Of a stretch of 64,000 nucleotides of DNA, positions 23,701 to 34,564 are shown piece after piece. Numbering within the stretch: position 1 is the stretch's first letter; the number at the start of each line of letters is the position of its first letter. The stretch covers positions 125,676 through 189,675 of the forward strand of contig NQMI01000071.1 of assembly GCA_002270565.1 (NCBI GenBank). Reading direction: 5' to 3'. A program made the translations under genes and the position numbers. This stretch comes from Stenocarpella maydis (lineage: Eukaryota > Ascomycota > Sordariomycetes > Diaporthales > Diaporthaceae). The notes below the pieces were generated by a model that had not been told where the DNA came from, did no database searches, and saw only the letters and a program-made list of their open reading frames with translations.

Positions 23701-24395
23701 GGCAGCGATATCGGCGTCGGTAGCGTTTGGTTTGGTGACATCGTAAAGAGTAAACTGCAACAAGACCTCGCCGGAGACCTTGGTAGCCTTCTTTCCCGTC
23801 CTCTTGTTCTTCAGAGGAAACCATCTGGGCTCCTGCTCATAGCGGCCGTTGGCAAATATCTCCTCGAGAGCAAGATCGAACTCGCCAAGGTAGTCCTTGC
23901 CAAACCTATCCTTGTCCCAGCAAATAATATCGAGGAGCAGGTGGCGGGTCTCGTTGACGTGGAACTCGCATTGTTCGTTCCAGTGCGGGTTAAGCGTCTT
24001 GGATACAGCGTGGGTTTGGTGCCTGTTCTCACCCAGGGTCAAGACAAGGTACTGGAAGGGGAGATTAGCTTAATTCCTCGACTCGGTCGTCCAGAGAGGA
24101 GAGGTTTTTTTTTGGGGGGGGGTGGCTTACTGGATCCGAGGTGCCACTTCTATCCGCTGCGGCAAGATTTCGTGCCTAGCATGGTGGTTAGAGATGTCGG
24201 GCCCTCCGCGTCAAGCGTAGAGTTGCTTACCTTCAGAATTACAGTGTTGAGCATCAAGCCCATGTCCCCCCGCCCTTCGGGGCTTGCTGGATCTCCTTTG
24301 CTCCTCATTGGGCTGGGGTTGCGACTACTTGCGGCTGAGCCGGTGTTCAAGCGTGATGATGATGATTTCAGACGATGCGGTATGATGCTGACCAT
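20792..24395 (-). CDS. psd2: Phosphatidylserine decarboxylase proenzyme 2 (C2-C2-EF-hand-PSD)
   Basis: Converts phosphatidylserine to phosphatidylethanolamine, in Golgi/endosomal membranes in the yeast Psd2 paradigm. Four exons fit exactly: 24,395-24,231; 24,175-24,131; 24,051-21,849; 21,795-20,792, giving 1,138 aa. Introns are GTAAG-AG and the last has a GCTAAC branch site. Exon 1 starts MVSIIPHRL. The first C2 domain (about residues 48-165) spans the tiny 15-residue exon 2 (ARNLAAADRS, then GTSDP). An acidic linker and basic KRKRRLRIKG stretch lead to a second C2 domain (about 295-410). An EF-hand loop (DTDENGSISKVE) has all calcium ligands. A CPICH-H-C cysteine/histidine cluster precedes the catalytic domain, which contains FGGST, the GST self-cleavage site that makes the pyruvoyl group (near residue 1,030). 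All key features are intact. Confidence 0.95.
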
Positions 24396-27300
24396 ATTCA
24401 ACAGTCGTGAATATGCGGCGGAGCGGCTACGTTCGGGACTGATGGAATATCTGTTCCGTCGTCTCTCGAGGATGCACTAGGTAGGAATTGGGTGATGTGT
24501 TCGTCGGGAGGAGTAGCGTGTGCAGGGATAGCTCGAGGTAGAGGCGGTCTTGACGTCAGGTGGGGGGGGGATGCTTCGGGATTGCGGTATTATTGTGGGA
24601 AGCCGACCGGTGAGGTGCAAGAGGCTATAAACGAGGCGGGAGTACTGGTCGGTATGGGAGACGTGTGGTGGGCGAGATGGTATCTCGAATCTTAACGCAT
24701 ACTATCAGACGCAGTCAGCGACGGGGTGGCGGCCAGGTGGTGGTGGTGGTGGTCGCGAGGTGGTCCAGGGGGAGGGTCGGAGGGTCGGAGGTGGTCTCGT
24801 CTCTCTCTCTCTCTCTGCTTACCTGATGGTCCCGATTGCGCGTCTTGAACGAGGTGGTGGATAGCACGGGCCAGGGAAGCAGTGGAGCAATAAATTGGAC
24901 AATTTCAGGACATCTATCTGACCAGTTGTGGTGTAGGCAGCAAGGATCGAGACGGGGCGAGATGGGACGACGCGAAGGACTGGGTGGTCTGCGAGCGTGC
25001 GAGTCTGTGGACCGCTTGTGCATCCGCAGGTGCGTCAGATCTGGCAGCCGCTGACTCTGACCATTCGAGGTGTTTAGGGCTTGGGCTTGGGCTTAAGTGA
25101 TGTTTCAATCGCCTCGGGGCCTCGCCATAGCAGTGCGAGGAGGAAGAATGGAGAGAGGGGGGAGAGAGAGGGTGGAGGAGGAGGGTGGATTCTGGGGCGG
25201 GATGACGGAGGAGAGGAACGCACGGGGCGGGAGAGCTGATGAGGACCAACGCCAAACAACGTCACACCTGCCGTTTGTGCTGTGAGTCCGTATTCCACAA
25301 GCACCACGCAGAACAGGACAAATACGGAGTACACTACATATATACATACGTACATATATAGTAGACCTGGAAGCCCAGGGTAGAACTGGTAGACTAGGTT
25401 CCTGGTCTACTACTACTATCAACCTTGGAAGTACGTAGGATACATAGCACGCAGGCACAAAAGAGTGCCAGGATAGGTTATGCTCGGTACGTAAACAACG
25501 GGGCCTATAGTGTACATAGTACCCCCCTTTTGGGCATGGCTGTTAGTGTCAGGCGGATTACAGGCCACCTGAAGGGTGCAGCTTGCACTCTCGAGCCACT
25601 CTATTTGTGGCCCACCCGGCCGATCGATGCCCAGATCTTCGCATGGACTACTAACATGGTCCAGTCAGGGGACGGTATCCTCTACACTACACTACATGTT
25701 GTTCTGCCCACACTGCATTGGAACTCGCATTTTACATTTGCAAATTGCCTTTTCACTTGGATACTCTAACTCACATATGCCAGACAGTCTTCCCAAGGTT
25801 GACAGAGCTCAGCCACCCTGCTGGAGGTTGCTGGGACGTGATTCGCTCTTTCGGTCCTGTTAGACACGGCCGGCACGGGAATCTGGGTCAAGAATGAAAG
25901 CGTTGGATAGGGGGGGGGGCACGGAGAATTTCAACACAACAGTCCATCCGACTTGGTGTATGGCGTGCATTGCCTGCATTGCGTTACACCCAGAGTTGCC
26001 CCGGAGTCACAGTCACCTCGACAAGCTTTCCAAATATCATCTGGATCCAAACAGCTGTCCTGTCGCGGAAACCAGCTACACTATTCCCCTCCCTCCAGCT
26101 GCCAAGATCCCGGGTTGCAGAAGCACAGCTGCTCCATTGTGGCTGGCGACACGCTACTGGAAGTCAACCTTCTCGACCTGAACCCAGACAGTGCCGTACT
26201 GCCGTCCATGTACGCCGCACACTCCGTGTGTGCGACCCGTCTCTCCCGGACAGAAAGCTTCAGCCCTGCTTTGCCCGTCGCTTCCGGTCAAGTTTGTCAA
26301 CAGCAGCTCATTGACCTAAGCTTGCATCAGCTGCAGCACGCTCTCGTTGTCCTCGGCAGTAAAATCCCCAGCCGCTCGAGCCGTTTGAGCCATGCAATCA
26401 ACTACCTAAGGTATGTAAGTAATTACCTGCCTAGTGCAGGACACGCCACCTCACACCCTTGCTGCACGATGGACCGCCGCCTCAGGATCCAACGGTGACG
26501 GTGCGTGGGTGCAATGTCCTCCTACACCATCACTTTTTCTCGCACTCAGCCACCTGCCCACCCTGTATTGCACAAAAAAAAAAAAAAAAAAGGCCCAGAC
26601 CCCGTCTCTGGTCTCTGGTGAAACCCTGTCTAATACCGATGTCCTGGATTCGAGACACCTGATTCAATGCTGTGTCCTGACCTCCAGCCACGCCTTCAAG
26701 ACGCCACCCCCTGAGTTCAACGACGACGAGCGATGATCTATGCCCGTGGCTTGTCACCATCTCCGCTACTATCATGGTCGTCTGGTGCACAATCGCAATG
26801 GTCTTCCCGCCGTTTATTACTGTGGTGAGTCACGCCTGGCCGAAACTGTACCACCTCCCGCTTATTCGGCGCGCATTTCCACCAAGATGATAAAATTATT
26901 CGCCCCTGCTCGTTACCCCTGCTCTAGCAGAGATGATATAATCTAACAAGTCTGTACGCGGCATAGTTCCCTTGATTGCTGGAGCCGTCATCTCGAGAAA
27001 GCCAGGGTACTTGTTGAGTAAAACCGTGGTGCGACTGTCAGTACGCACAATAAACCGACCGGAATCCCAAAATCCCACCAAAACTCTCCACATTCAAGCC
27101 CGTCTAACAAATTCCGACCCGTACAATGACATGTGCATAAATAAATCTATATGCGGAAGTTGAGGACCAAGTTCTGAGCTTGACGATTTCAAAGTCTTGA
27201 AGCGTATTTCGATTTGTGGTGGACGTGCGGAAGTACTGCAAGGCCTTAATTCTGTTCCTGAGCTATTAGTGGCTCATTTTCTTTCATGCCGACAGAGTGG

Positions 27301-28446
27301 GTGTTGGTCTATGTTCCCACATGTCTCACTCGGAGCCCACTCGGTGTGCATCGCCAGTGGATACGCATGCGTCGAACATCCTACCTGCATATGTGGCACT
27401 CTGGTCTGTGGGGATGGTGGATCTTGTTACATGTCGCAATGCTCGTTAGAATCATCGCATCTTGGAGACAAACGGTGAGAACGGCTGAGATAAGCCTCCT
27501 AGCATCCCGAATCTCGAGCTCTTGATTGATCAATGTCCGAGGTAAAGGTAACATTGAACTCCTTTCCGTTACTCTGTGAAGATCACCAATGACTCCTTGG
27601 AGGAACCCCAGGTAAATACGGGCCCAGTTAATGATAGACCCCTATCTAGCCATCGGAAAGACCGATCCGTGATAGAGGTGGTGCCGAAAGATGTCGCAGA
27701 GGACATTATCTCTCCAGGATTGTCGTCTTCATAGTCTCTCTTCTTGTGCTTGGATCAGTGCGTGGGACAGACTGTGGCTCGAATGGTGTGGCTTGTATGC
27801 ATCCCTCGAGGTGTTATTTACCGCCCGATAATCGCCTGGGATTGGAGATTAAAAAATTGTATGTATTCTTCTTCTCTCTCTTTGATAAAACAGGAAAAGC
27901 AAGAAGAACTTGCCTTGTCAGAGATTGATACGATGTTCTCCTCGTACGCCCCCTACACAAGGCGGTTTGGCTGAACTATTGGCAGACTAAATTATTTGTA
28001 TGGTGCAGTAAGTAACTGCAGCAGTCAAGCTGGTCATTTCAAGGAGTAAAATTATGGGTAAAACCATGCCAACAAACCAGTCGAGATCAAGGCTGGAGCC
28101 TTAATTCTCTAGCTCTAATTCGCCTAATGATTCAGTCGGGAGCCTGCGAGCAACCGACTAGAGTACAGCAGACCTCGAGACTCTGTTCAAGTACTAGTTA
28201 ACCAGGGGTTGAATTTGCATCTCAACTGTAGTGAAAAATATGAATAACAACATAATATTGAAATATGACCCTGGGAGAAGCATGCGCATGATGAGCCTGG
28301 AGACAATAAAGGCCAGCATAGCCGCGGTCTTTTCTCAGTGACGCTGAACGTACTTAACATCCCCAGCCCCCATTCCAGAAGGCCCCCCCCCCCCAAATTT
28401 CCGCCCCCCTGCCACTCGCCAGAGGGGATAATGTGCAATAGGTGAG
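24396..28446. other. Long gene-poor stretch
   Basis: About 4 kb upstream of psd2 without a supportable gene. It contains a CT microsatellite near 24,798-24,818, G-rich runs (near 24,560 and 25,908), a poly-A run near 26,573-26,591, and a poly-C run near 28,382-28,395. ORFs of up to 181 aa (25,953-26,498) overlap others in different frames, lack domains and are judged chance. The first several hundred bases should hold the psd2 promoter; no specific element could be recognised. Confidence 0.5.
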
Positions 28447-28649
28447 TGTTAGGTCCAAGTGCCCCTCGGGGCCAAAGAATCAATTGAACCTACCTAGGCA
28501 AGGAGGAAGTCTCTCTCTAAGGGCCCTCATTGCGAGTGCGCTACTATATAGTAAGGCCGGAGCTCCTCATAACCCCAATAGCCCTATTAGAGCTCCGCAA
28601 TAGGTCTCATACAATATGCCCTAACACCCTGGTATAATACACCCTAACA
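28447..28649. repeat. Possible solo LTR
   Basis: A 203-bp segment starting TGTTAGG and ending CCTAACA, a 7-bp inverted terminal pair of the TG-CA type expected of LTRs. It stands at the left edge of a small AT-rich, RIP-like patch (28,660-29,180) in otherwise GC-normal DNA. No matching second LTR and no clear target duplication were found, so it may be a solo LTR or the 5' LTR of an unrecognisable element. Confidence 0.4.
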
Positions 28650-29180
28650 GATTGCCCTCTCTTCATTAGGCCTAATTCTAAAGCTGTTAGTTATATATTT
28701 ATTACTCCTATATAGTACTCTAGCTACTCTTAAGCTTTTATATAAAGCTTAAATTATATAATTTAAAAAACTAACTAAGAACCAAGCCTTATTATAAAAC
28801 TAAAATTAATCCTTAATTAAATTTAATCATAATTAAATAAAGCTAATATACTTTTTAAATTATTATTAATAAACTCTTAATAATTAATAGTTTTATAATA
28901 GTACATATGATTATAAATATAAAGAAATAATATAGCCTAAGAAATATATTATACTTTAAAGATCTAGTGCAGCTAATAGGGTGTATAAGTAATAGTAGGT
29001 TGTGAGGGATAAAGGGTGCCCTTATGATAGGTCTTTTAGTATAACTAATCTTTTTGTCTATACTAAGATTTATTATATAGATATATTATTCCTAATAGCG
29101 TTAATAATATTATATAGTTAATCTTTTAAGTATTGAATTATAATTATCTGATTAATTTATAGAAGAAGTTTAGTAATTAG
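28650..29180. repeat. AT-rich RIP-like patch
   Basis: Abrupt AT-rich tract with dense TA and TTAATTAA-like words and stops in all frames, resembling the left-hand transposon block. It is probably a mutated transposon fragment; no domain is readable. Confidence 0.6.
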
Positions 29181-30840
29181 AAAAAATTCCTTTATGGAGA
29201 TATTTAAGTTTTTCTATAGGGTGGGTACAGACACGTGCATACGTGCACCTGCATGTGGGGTGGCCGGAATGGGGGCCAGGGATTTTACTGAGCACCGTGC
29301 ACACCTGAGCAGTTCCTCGCGGCGCATTGAAGAAAGCTTGAATCAACACTGTGCTTATGCTTCTTTTCACTTTCGTTAAACATTTAGCACTGACCAAGGA
29401 GAGCCTGACTCCCAAGGACATGCCCATTCTGTGGAAGGGTCTAGATGCTTATTTGTTTCCTGGACCTTTGCTTGTGCATCGAGGTATTCTTCATTGCTTC
29501 ACTCCATCTCAAGCCTGGATCTGCCCCTTCGCGGCCCACTTCGCCTTATTATTCTGGACCCTTCATGGCAAGGCGAGCAGGATTATACAATAGGAATCGC
29601 AACTCTTGTAGATTCGGATCTAGTTCCGGGTCCGAGAGAGATCTACACAAGCCTCTGTCATATATAGTTATGCACAGTGAATGCCGTCTAATGACAAATG
29701 CTCTATAACCGAAGTTCAGACATCAAGTTCATTATTCTTCGCACGTAAAGCACTACTCGACATTTCCCTTTGACGCCTTAGAAAAGCTTTGCGTTGCTTG
29801 CTTCAACACATGAGATGTCCAGAAATCGGTAAGACTGGCTTTGTTAATACTGGTCACGAGAAGGGCGAAAGCATTGCAAGTTTAAGTGGATAGGCAAACT
29901 ATGAAGATCATCATCACATGGATTTATACACCATAATGAAGTCATGGGCCGAGTTGAAATAGCAGCCGGTCTTGGATTCTCCGCACTGGGCTCAATCGAT
30001 TGTGTTCATTACAAAATCCGTACCTAGAGAGGAGGATACTAGCTCTGATTCGTGTAATAATCGAACTGCTGATACCCGGATGATCCGGATAAATTGGGCT
30101 GAGTCCCCACTGTGGTGAATGCCCGATACTTACCGGCTTTGATTACAAAAGGTTCGAGGTACGTAAAAGTCATCTCTGACAGTTCTTATCCTTTCGTATA
30201 ACTTCGTGATTCAGAGATACGAAGTATGCAGACGCCAAGGGGCAGCGGACTTTTTCCACTCCGAATTCTACCTACCTAACTACCTACCTACCTACCTGGT
30301 ATCCTGTGGACCCTGCAGGGTAACATTTGAGGATGCTCGCCTTCTAGAACAGATGTGGAACCCACCGCTCACCAGCGCCCGCATCAACCCCAGCAACCAA
30401 ATCTCACCAAGCCTGACCGCAAGAGGCAAACTTGTTTCTATTCAATGCACAAATGGAATTTTCAGTTCCGGACTTAGGATAGGGGATGGCACGTGGCCGC
30501 CCCATTTTTTGTCCCGAGGGTACGGTCCGCCCCAGGGTCCAAATCGAGACCCAGAAATTACTGATCACAGCTAGCAACAGGAGATTTGCGAACCTCCATG
30601 CTGATCAGCATATCCCTAAGCGATTGGCTGGAATCAACCACCGCGTTTCCCGGCCCTGCGAGGATCAGGGGCTAAGTCCGAGCGTGCAGAACTGAATCCT
30701 TCGCTCTCTGTTTCTTTTCTGCAACTAGATGCTGCGGTAACATTCCCCTGCCTGTCACCACTACTCGTGCGCCAAACCCAGTCACCTGGGCAGAATCTGT
30801 TACAGGGCCGCTTTGCGACTATCGATGAGATCGATCAATC
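29181..30840. other. Intergenic, no gene supported
   Basis: GC-normal DNA upstream of the Ras-like gene. It contains a CTAC/CTACC tandem stretch near 30,270-30,297. Overlapping ORFs of 60-122 aa show no domains. The last 200 bp, pyrimidine-rich before the ATG at 30,841, is presumably the promoter and 5' leader of the GTPase. Confidence 0.5.
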
Positions 30841-31559
30841 ATGGCGAACAAGATGTCAATGGTCAAGGTAGCCGTCCTCGGAGAGGGCGGCGTTGGCAAA
30901 ACCTCCCTGACCATCCAGGTGAGTCCCCCGGATCGCACGAGCTCCTCGCCTCCCGAGCGTAGGCCACCTTTGCTCATTGGATCTAGATGTCGCACCAACA
31001 TTTCGTTGAGGAGTACGACCCCACACTAGAGGACTCGTACAGGAGACAGTGCGTTGTCGATGACGAAGCATGCCTATTGGAGATACTCGACACGGCCGGG
31101 CAGGAGGAGTTCACGGCGCTGCGGGAACAGTGGATACGCGACAGTGAGCTCTTCCTCATCGTCTACAGCGTCACATACCGCCCCAGTTTCGACGGCGTGC
31201 AGAGGGTATTCGAGCAGGTCATGACCATCAAGGAGAAGTACGCCGCGCCGGGCGGGTTCGACGCCAGCCTCATCGTCCTGGTCGGCAACAAGTCGGATCT
31301 GGACCACAAGAGGACCGTGGGCATCAGCGAGGGGAGGATGCTGGCCAAGAAGCTGGGCTGCGGCTTCATCGAGACCAGCGCAAAGACCCGGACCAACGTC
31401 GAAGAGGCCTTTTACAAGGTCATACGCGCCGACCGCAAGCGCAAACGAGACACGTCGCAGCGGGAAGAAAGCCGCCACACATCCGACTTTGCAGAGATGG
31501 GCATCAACCAGCCGAAAACAAAGAAAAGTTTCTTCAGGAGGATTTTGAATCGCAGTTAA
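30841..31559 (+). CDS. Ras-like small GTPase lacking a CaaX box
   Basis: Two exons, 30,841-30,918 and 30,987-31,559, joined across a 68-bp GTGAGT-CTAG intron; 216 aa. All guanine-nucleotide motifs are present: G1 GEGGVGKTS (14-22), the effector loop YDPTLEDSY (36-44), G3 DTAGQEE with the catalytic Gln at 65, G4 NKSD and G5 ETSAK. The effector region and switch II are of the Ras subfamily, not Rho, Rab or Arf. The carboxyl end is basic (KKSFFRRILNRS) and has no cysteine, so the prenylation expected of Ras is impossible with this end. Membrane contact would have to rely on basic residues or partners. No alternative downstream exon with a CaaX sequence was seen. The SDR gene follows on the same strand. 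Confidence 0.9.
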
Positions 31560-32267
31560 GAGTCGTCGTTTAATACCAAACATCGAAGGCGTTACGGTCA
31601 TGGCAGCTTTTGTTTGTCTGGTGGTAGTCTTGTTGGAATTCGCGTGGCAGTCTGGCTGCCCAGGCGGCGGTATAAATGGCTCTCAGTAATTCCAGTCTGT
31701 CAGTTCTCTGTATGAGAGAGTGAGGGGGCAGGCTACCTGTACTTAATTAATCTCGTTCGAGCGTTATGCCATCGGCGGAGAGATTTGGGCAGATCTCCAT
31801 ACCCCCTGCCCATATGTCCAGGCCTTATCGCCGCCAGGCCTGCATGTTTACAAACATTTAATGCTGGACAGAAGCGGCACTGCCCACTGCTTTACAGATA
31901 GGTGCTTTGCGGGGACTATTTATAGGAGGATATATGCCCATGCATGATACCAGTCGCTATTTGGAGCCCTGGGCCGGTATAGCCATCCGCCTTCGCGGCG
32001 CTAGTTCCTTTGTGGCCAACGCGGAGTTTGAGGTCCGGCTCGCCGTCTTCTGTGTGACGTATATTGCAGGTTGCTCCTCTCGCAGACGGAGTCTTCTTTA
32101 GGCTGTTATTAAGGCTGATTTGCGCATCACCTGGTCACTTGATTGTTGTTGTCTTCGGAGAAACCGAGGACCATAAATGAGCGTGCGTGAGCAGTGAATT
32201 TGTGAAGACCGAAAAAGTTCGCGGCATTGATCCAACCCACACCTCCCCCACACAACGCCAAGCCGAC
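31560..32267. other. Intergenic spacer between Ras-like and SDR genes
   Basis: About 700 bp. It should hold the 3' end of the Ras-like transcript and the SDR promoter. A short AT-rich strip near 31,740 and an isolated 64-aa ORF (31,907-32,101) are the only notable items. Confidence 0.5.
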
Positions 32268-33212
32268 ATGTCGGAGAAGAAGAACATCGTGATTACGGGA
32301 GCCGCTCGGGGAATTGGACGCGCCACTGCTCGCCACCTGGCGCTCCTGGGCCACAGGCTGTTCCTGATTGACATTGACGCCGAGGAGCTCTCGTACACGG
32401 CGAACACGCACATCCCGGGGGCCCTGACCGGGCAGGTCAACGGGACAAAGGCCCCAAGTGGAGTTGGCCACGGCGCTTGCGATCTGCGGGACCCTCTGGC
32501 CATCAAATCAACAATTACGGCCGCAGCCGACTTCTTTGGCGGGCGGATTGATGTTCTGGTCAACAATGCCGGGATAGCAAGGGCCCAGTTTAGCGGGGGC
32601 CGCAGCATGGCAGACCCCTCGGTGCTCGACGAATGGCGGGCTTATATGGAGACCAACCTCACCGCGCCGTTCCTCGTGAGCCAGGCCTGTATACCATACA
32701 TGACAATCGAAGACGACGGCCGGAAGGAGCACGTCGACTCCGTCATCAGACCAGAGGCTGCTCACGCAGCTGCAGACAGACTCTCGGAAACCCGCCGAGC
32801 CACCTTCTCGGCACGCGCCAGGCAGGGCCCCTGCATCATCAACATCGCCTCGTTCCGGGCTCGCCAGTCCGAGCCCAATTGTGAAGGTTACGCTGCATCA
32901 AAGGGCGGTATTCTGGGGCTCACACAAGCCATGGCCATCTCGGGTGCCCAATGGGGTATAAGGGTCAATTCCATTCTCCCGGGCTACATCTATGTCCAGC
33001 ATGAAAACAGGGAGGCGGATGAAATTGACGGCCATGAGTGGTGGGCGAAGGGGGTCCCGGCCGAGCGGCATCGAAAGCACCCAACAGGTCGCATTGGTTA
33101 TGGTGAGGACGTTGCCGAAACCATCGAGTGGCTCATGGGCGCGGGATTTGTGACAGGACAGGAGATTGTCGTTGACGGTGGCATGAGCAAGATCAAACAC
33201 GTGGACGCTTGA
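32268..33212 (+). CDS. Short-chain dehydrogenase/reductase
   Basis: A single exon of 314 aa from ATG 32,268 (MSEKKNIVITG). Classical SDR: the nucleotide-binding TGAARGIG (10-17), the structural NNAG (99-102), active-site Asn130 (ETNLTAPF), Ser195 (NIAS), and YAASK with Tyr208 and Lys212. The C-terminal VDGG block is also present. An extra segment of about 40 residues (roughly 145-187) between the Asn and Ser motifs contains many Arg, Glu and Ala and is longer than in most 250-aa SDRs. Substrate cannot be told; the closest-looking group is the 3-oxoacyl-ACP reductase/sugar dehydrogenase-like SDRs. Acidic residues (IDID) at the end of the second strand suggest NAD rather than NADP. The reading frame is open upstream to 32,187 but without ATG. 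Confidence 0.9.
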   Translation: MSEKKNIVITGAARGIGRATARHLALLGHRLFLIDIDAEELSYTANTHIPGALTGQVNGTKAPSGVGHGACDLRDPLAIKSTITAAADFFGGRIDVLVNNAGIARAQFSGGRSMADPSVLDEWRAYMETNLTAPFLVSQACIPYMTIEDDGRKEHVDSVIRPEAAHAAADRLSETRRATFSARARQGPCIINIASFRARQSEPNCEGYAASKGGILGLTQAMAISGAQWGIRVNSILPGYIYVQHENREADEIDGHEWWAKGVPAERHRKHPTGRIGYGEDVAETIEWLMGAGFVTGQEIVVDGGMSKIKHVDA

Positions 33213-34564
33213 CTGGACGGCTTTGTCACTTTCTGGGGGCATCATGAGCGCCCTTCCTGGCTTCACGTATATGAAATATCAACATCAAGACTTACCTGCA
33301 TATTTCAGCCTGCTCTGGGATGACCTGCGGGGGAAACGCCTTCTTCTACTTCTTTTTTTTTTGGCCCCCCCGTGGGGGGGGGGGGTGGTCTACTGGAGTG
33401 TGCCAGCGAGCGTAGGCGCCAGTGTCTAATTGTGGCGTTGCACATCCATGAACCCGTCCAATAATCAAAACCAGCGCTCGTTGTATACCTACGTACAGGC
33501 TCGAGACTGGTGTCGTTCAAATGTTGCCCACCTAGATATCGAGTACCAAGCCAGATCTCGATCAATTGATGATAGTAGGTACACCTAAAACTGACCAATC
33601 TACGGTATTCGGCATCTTAGCTGTGTATCCTATGGTATCAGTATGAAAGTTATGCCACCTCTTATGATGCCCGTCTCCTCAGGATCTTGATCCATTTTGC
33701 TAGATATGCCTACGCACGTTGTAAAGTTCTTGGCTTTACATAGGACTCCACACTATGTACACATAAGGGACAGATGAGGTTTCATTCGGAACACATCACA
33801 GATTCTTAGAGTAGCACGGGCATGGGAATGGGATCCACTGGATTTGCAACATAATTAATTCGGCCCAAGGCCGCCAAGCAAGCGGGTCGGATCGCAACGC
33901 AGCGCAGCGAAAACGACAGGCAGAGAATGCAGATCTTGCCACTAATTGCTAGAAAATAATGCGACATGATTCGACCGTAGCTTTGACTAGCAGATTCATT
34001 GATTTGTTCCTAGCGGGGTGACGGAAGTACAATCGTACCTTAGAAGTACCCAGTGGAAGAATTGTCCACCGTTCCTGGGGCCAACTGTGGTGATGCCGCT
34101 CATGGATCCTGTGAGGAGAAATCTGTAGAGGACACAAGAAATCGCAACGGACTTAAGCGTCTAGTCACAGAGGTGAAACACTGGACTAACTCACCAGAAG
34201 CGAGAGCGATAAAAAACCGGGGCTTCCCTGGAAGTAATATCGCCTCAGTAAGCATGAATAACACGGAGACTAGTCTGAGGTCAATTTGAGTAGACTGATT
34301 GCTAAGATTTGCTTGTATTCCTCAATGCTCACGCTAAGTATCAAGCAGCAGCGCGGAGCGAAGTCATCGCGGGGCAGTAGCTGCTCAAGTGCGCTCGCCA
34401 AGGCCTGGATACCAGTGGATCTTGCCTCGCTGTTTTTCTAAGTGGTCATGGTCCATCTCTCCAAAGCTAACGCAGAAGAAACTGAATGATGTCGTGTCCA
34501 TCGCCAGAACCTGTCCAGAAAACCATACTGCGTGGGCTGCTTGCGCTTGTGACGAACACGCCGC
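33213..34564. other. Intergenic between convergent SDR and Argonaute genes
   Basis: No gene supported. A T-run and mixed C/G homopolymers lie near 33,347-33,385. The remainder is GC-normal with short chance ORFs only. Confidence 0.5.

Noticed and set aside
25953..26498. 181-aa plus-strand ORF
   Set aside because: Overlaps two other open frames, with Cys/Ser/His-rich random composition and no domain or splice support.
32187..32267. Upstream extension of the SDR
   Set aside because: It has no ATG; the Rossmann strand begins a few residues after the ATG at 32,268, as usual.
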